Source: Planctomycetes bacterium UBA4800 (lineage in GTDB: Bacteria; Planctomycetota; UBA8108; UBA8890; UBA8898). Taken from it: a stretch of DNA of 26,537 nt. Every line of letters starts with the position of its first letter. The first letter of the stretch is position 1. This document shows, one piece after another, positions 25,782 through 26,537 of this stretch. A program made the position numbers and the translations under genes. The notes below the pieces were generated by a model. The model made no database searches, was not told the origin of the DNA, and saw only the letters and a program-made list of their open reading frames with translations. The stretch lies in NCBI GenBank assembly GCA_002402755.1, contig DHGK01000291.1, forward strand, positions 1-26,537, written 5' to 3'.

Positions 25782-26428
25782 GTCTTTGTCCTCTCTGTCT
25801 GAACACGGTTCCGTCCGACGCCTGCCGGATGCGCGCGGTGCCCGCGCTCCCCGCGAGCGCGTTGCACGTCGCCGCCGGCTTCCTCGTCCGAGCCGAGCGG
25901 CGCCTCGTCCTGCCGCCCGGGTTCCGCCCGCCGCGCGCGCGGCGGAGAAGCGTCCCCGGGATCTTCAGAACGGCGCCGGGGTCTCCGGCACCGGTGGGAT
26001 AAGCAAAGACGGTGCCGTTGCCGTCGAGTATTCATAACTAATGCATACACCGACACTTATGGCACCGCTCCGGCCGCCGTGCGGCCGCGGCGGTGAGAAG
26101 AAAAGGTACACGGCGGCGGCGGCGGTGTTCGTGCCCGGTACGAGCGCGAGCGAGAGGATCGAGGCTCGGGCGGCCTGCCGCGCGGGTGCGCGGCGAGCGA
26201 GGGGAGCCGCCCGGGCGGAGCAGCACTGCCGGCGGCGGCGAACGGAAGGCTCTCTGCGAGAAACTCGGGCACCGAACCGCCAGACGTTCCGCAATCCCGA
26301 GACGGCGAGCCCCGTGCGGATTGATCGCGGTTCGCCGATTCGTAACCGTTCACAGGGCATCCCGAACACGCGAATCTTCGCCTTCAGTACATCACATTCC
26401 GGCGTCCTTCGCGGTGCTCGTTCTGATT
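25782..26428. other. Non-coding upstream region of the giant gene
   Basis: About 650 nt with no convincing gene on either strand. Open frames here are Arg/Pro/Ala-rich GC artefacts. It holds the predicted leader (25782-25990), the sigma-54 promoter, an 8-bp inverted repeat (25986-25993 / 26010-26017) overlapping that promoter, and the AT-rich patch. Beyond about 26060 I see nothing interpretable up to the inverted repeat at the edge. Confidence 0.6.
26001..26016 (-). promoter_or_regulatory. Sigma-54 (-24/-12) promoter for the giant multicopper gene/operon
   Basis: On the minus strand the site reads GGCACCGTCTTTGCTT. GG and GC are 10 nt apart, and the layout is the same as at the site before the peroxidase gene. 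Transcription would start near 25991, giving a leader of about 210 nt before ATG 25781. An AT-rich patch (26026-26060), unusual for this DNA, lies immediately upstream and may serve DNA bending or activator binding (inference). Confidence 0.6.
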
Positions 26429-26537
26429 CACCACAGAGAAGACAGAGGGCACGGAGCAGGGAACGTGAGACGTTACGCGCCGCCGTGTCAAGTGCGGCGG
26501 TCTCCCTTTTCTTCTCTGTGCTCTCTGTGCCTCTGGT
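26429..26537. repeat. Imperfect inverted repeat of CACAGAG type at right edge
   Basis: The left arm (about 26429-26458, CACCACAGAGAAGACAGAG and on) and the right arm (about 26509-26537, TTCTCTGTGCTCTCTGTGCC and on) are imperfect reverse complements rich in CAGAG units. Between them is a 6-bp GC hairpin (26480-26485 / 26495-26500). This looks like a dispersed intergenic repeat. The right arm touches the window end, so its true limit is not visible. Confidence 0.55.

Noticed and set aside
21078..25802. A 1574-codon open frame on the + strand
   Set aside because: It lies wholly opposite the giant multicopper fusion, is Arg/Asp/Gly/Val-rich, and shows no domain. High GC suppresses stop codons in this antisense frame.
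25981..26030. Possible c-di-GMP-I (GEMM) riboswitch on the + strand, from GGGATAAGCAAAGACGG
   Set aside because: It only loosely recalls the second half of the motif. The required GGCAAACC half and GNRA loop are absent, and a sigma-54 promoter on the minus strand explains the conserved bases better.

Overview
This window is very GC-rich and gene-dense. It has a Gram-negative character: TRAP transporter, periplasmic di-haem cytochrome, lipoprotein signal, sigma-54 promoters. Large secreted proteins built from Calx-beta-like, SdrD/Cna-B-like, InlB-like, NHL-propeller and right-handed beta-helix modules recall Planctomycetota and other PVC-type, deltaproteobacterial or candidate-phylum genomes. 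No rRNA, tRNA or marker gene fixes the lineage, so this placement is weak. I see no transposase, phage gene or CRISPR array.

Left part (1-8417). A partial secreted protein runs in from the left edge on the + strand. It has seven Calx-beta-like repeats followed by a five-bladed glycosidase-type propeller. A REP-like palindrome separates it from a convergent ClC chloride channel or antiporter with two CBS domains. Divergent from ClC is a compact dctP-dctQ-dctM TRAP operon, preceded by a good sigma-70-type promoter and an 11-bp hairpin. A second REP-like palindrome closes this block. Both palindromes fill the space between convergent stop codons almost exactly.

Right part (8421-26016). All genes lie on the minus strand and encode exported proteins. 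In transcription order they are: a 2193-aa fusion of SdrD-like modules, EF-hand-like loops, a right-handed beta-helix and a C-terminal multicopper oxidase; a 464-aa multicopper oxidase; a 344-aa copper-ligand-poor cupredoxin protein; two paralogous small proteins of a family I cannot name (one a lipoprotein); a gingipain-like C25 cysteine peptidase; and a 1075-aa NHL-propeller/Ig/InlB-like protein with three Cys-conserved modules. These seven genes are spaced from -14 to +140 nt and are probably one operon. Downstream come a possible 28-aa ORF and a separately promoted di-haem cytochrome c peroxidase/MauG-like gene. Good sigma-54 (-24/-12) matches precede both the giant gene and the peroxidase gene.

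The candidate novel system is this minus-strand cluster. It looks like a sigma-54-controlled, cell-surface or extracellular copper-redox apparatus. The giant protein carries HWHG and HCH...H..M copper motifs. The next gene carries HPLHHHG and HSH motifs but lacks the type-1 Cys. The third gene has lost nearly all ligands. The two ligand-bearing proteins could therefore supply complementary halves of one copper centre. This is inference from motifs and gene order; substrate and function are unknown. The region 25782-26537 holds no convincing gene, only a leader, a sigma-54 promoter and a degenerate inverted repeat at the right edge.
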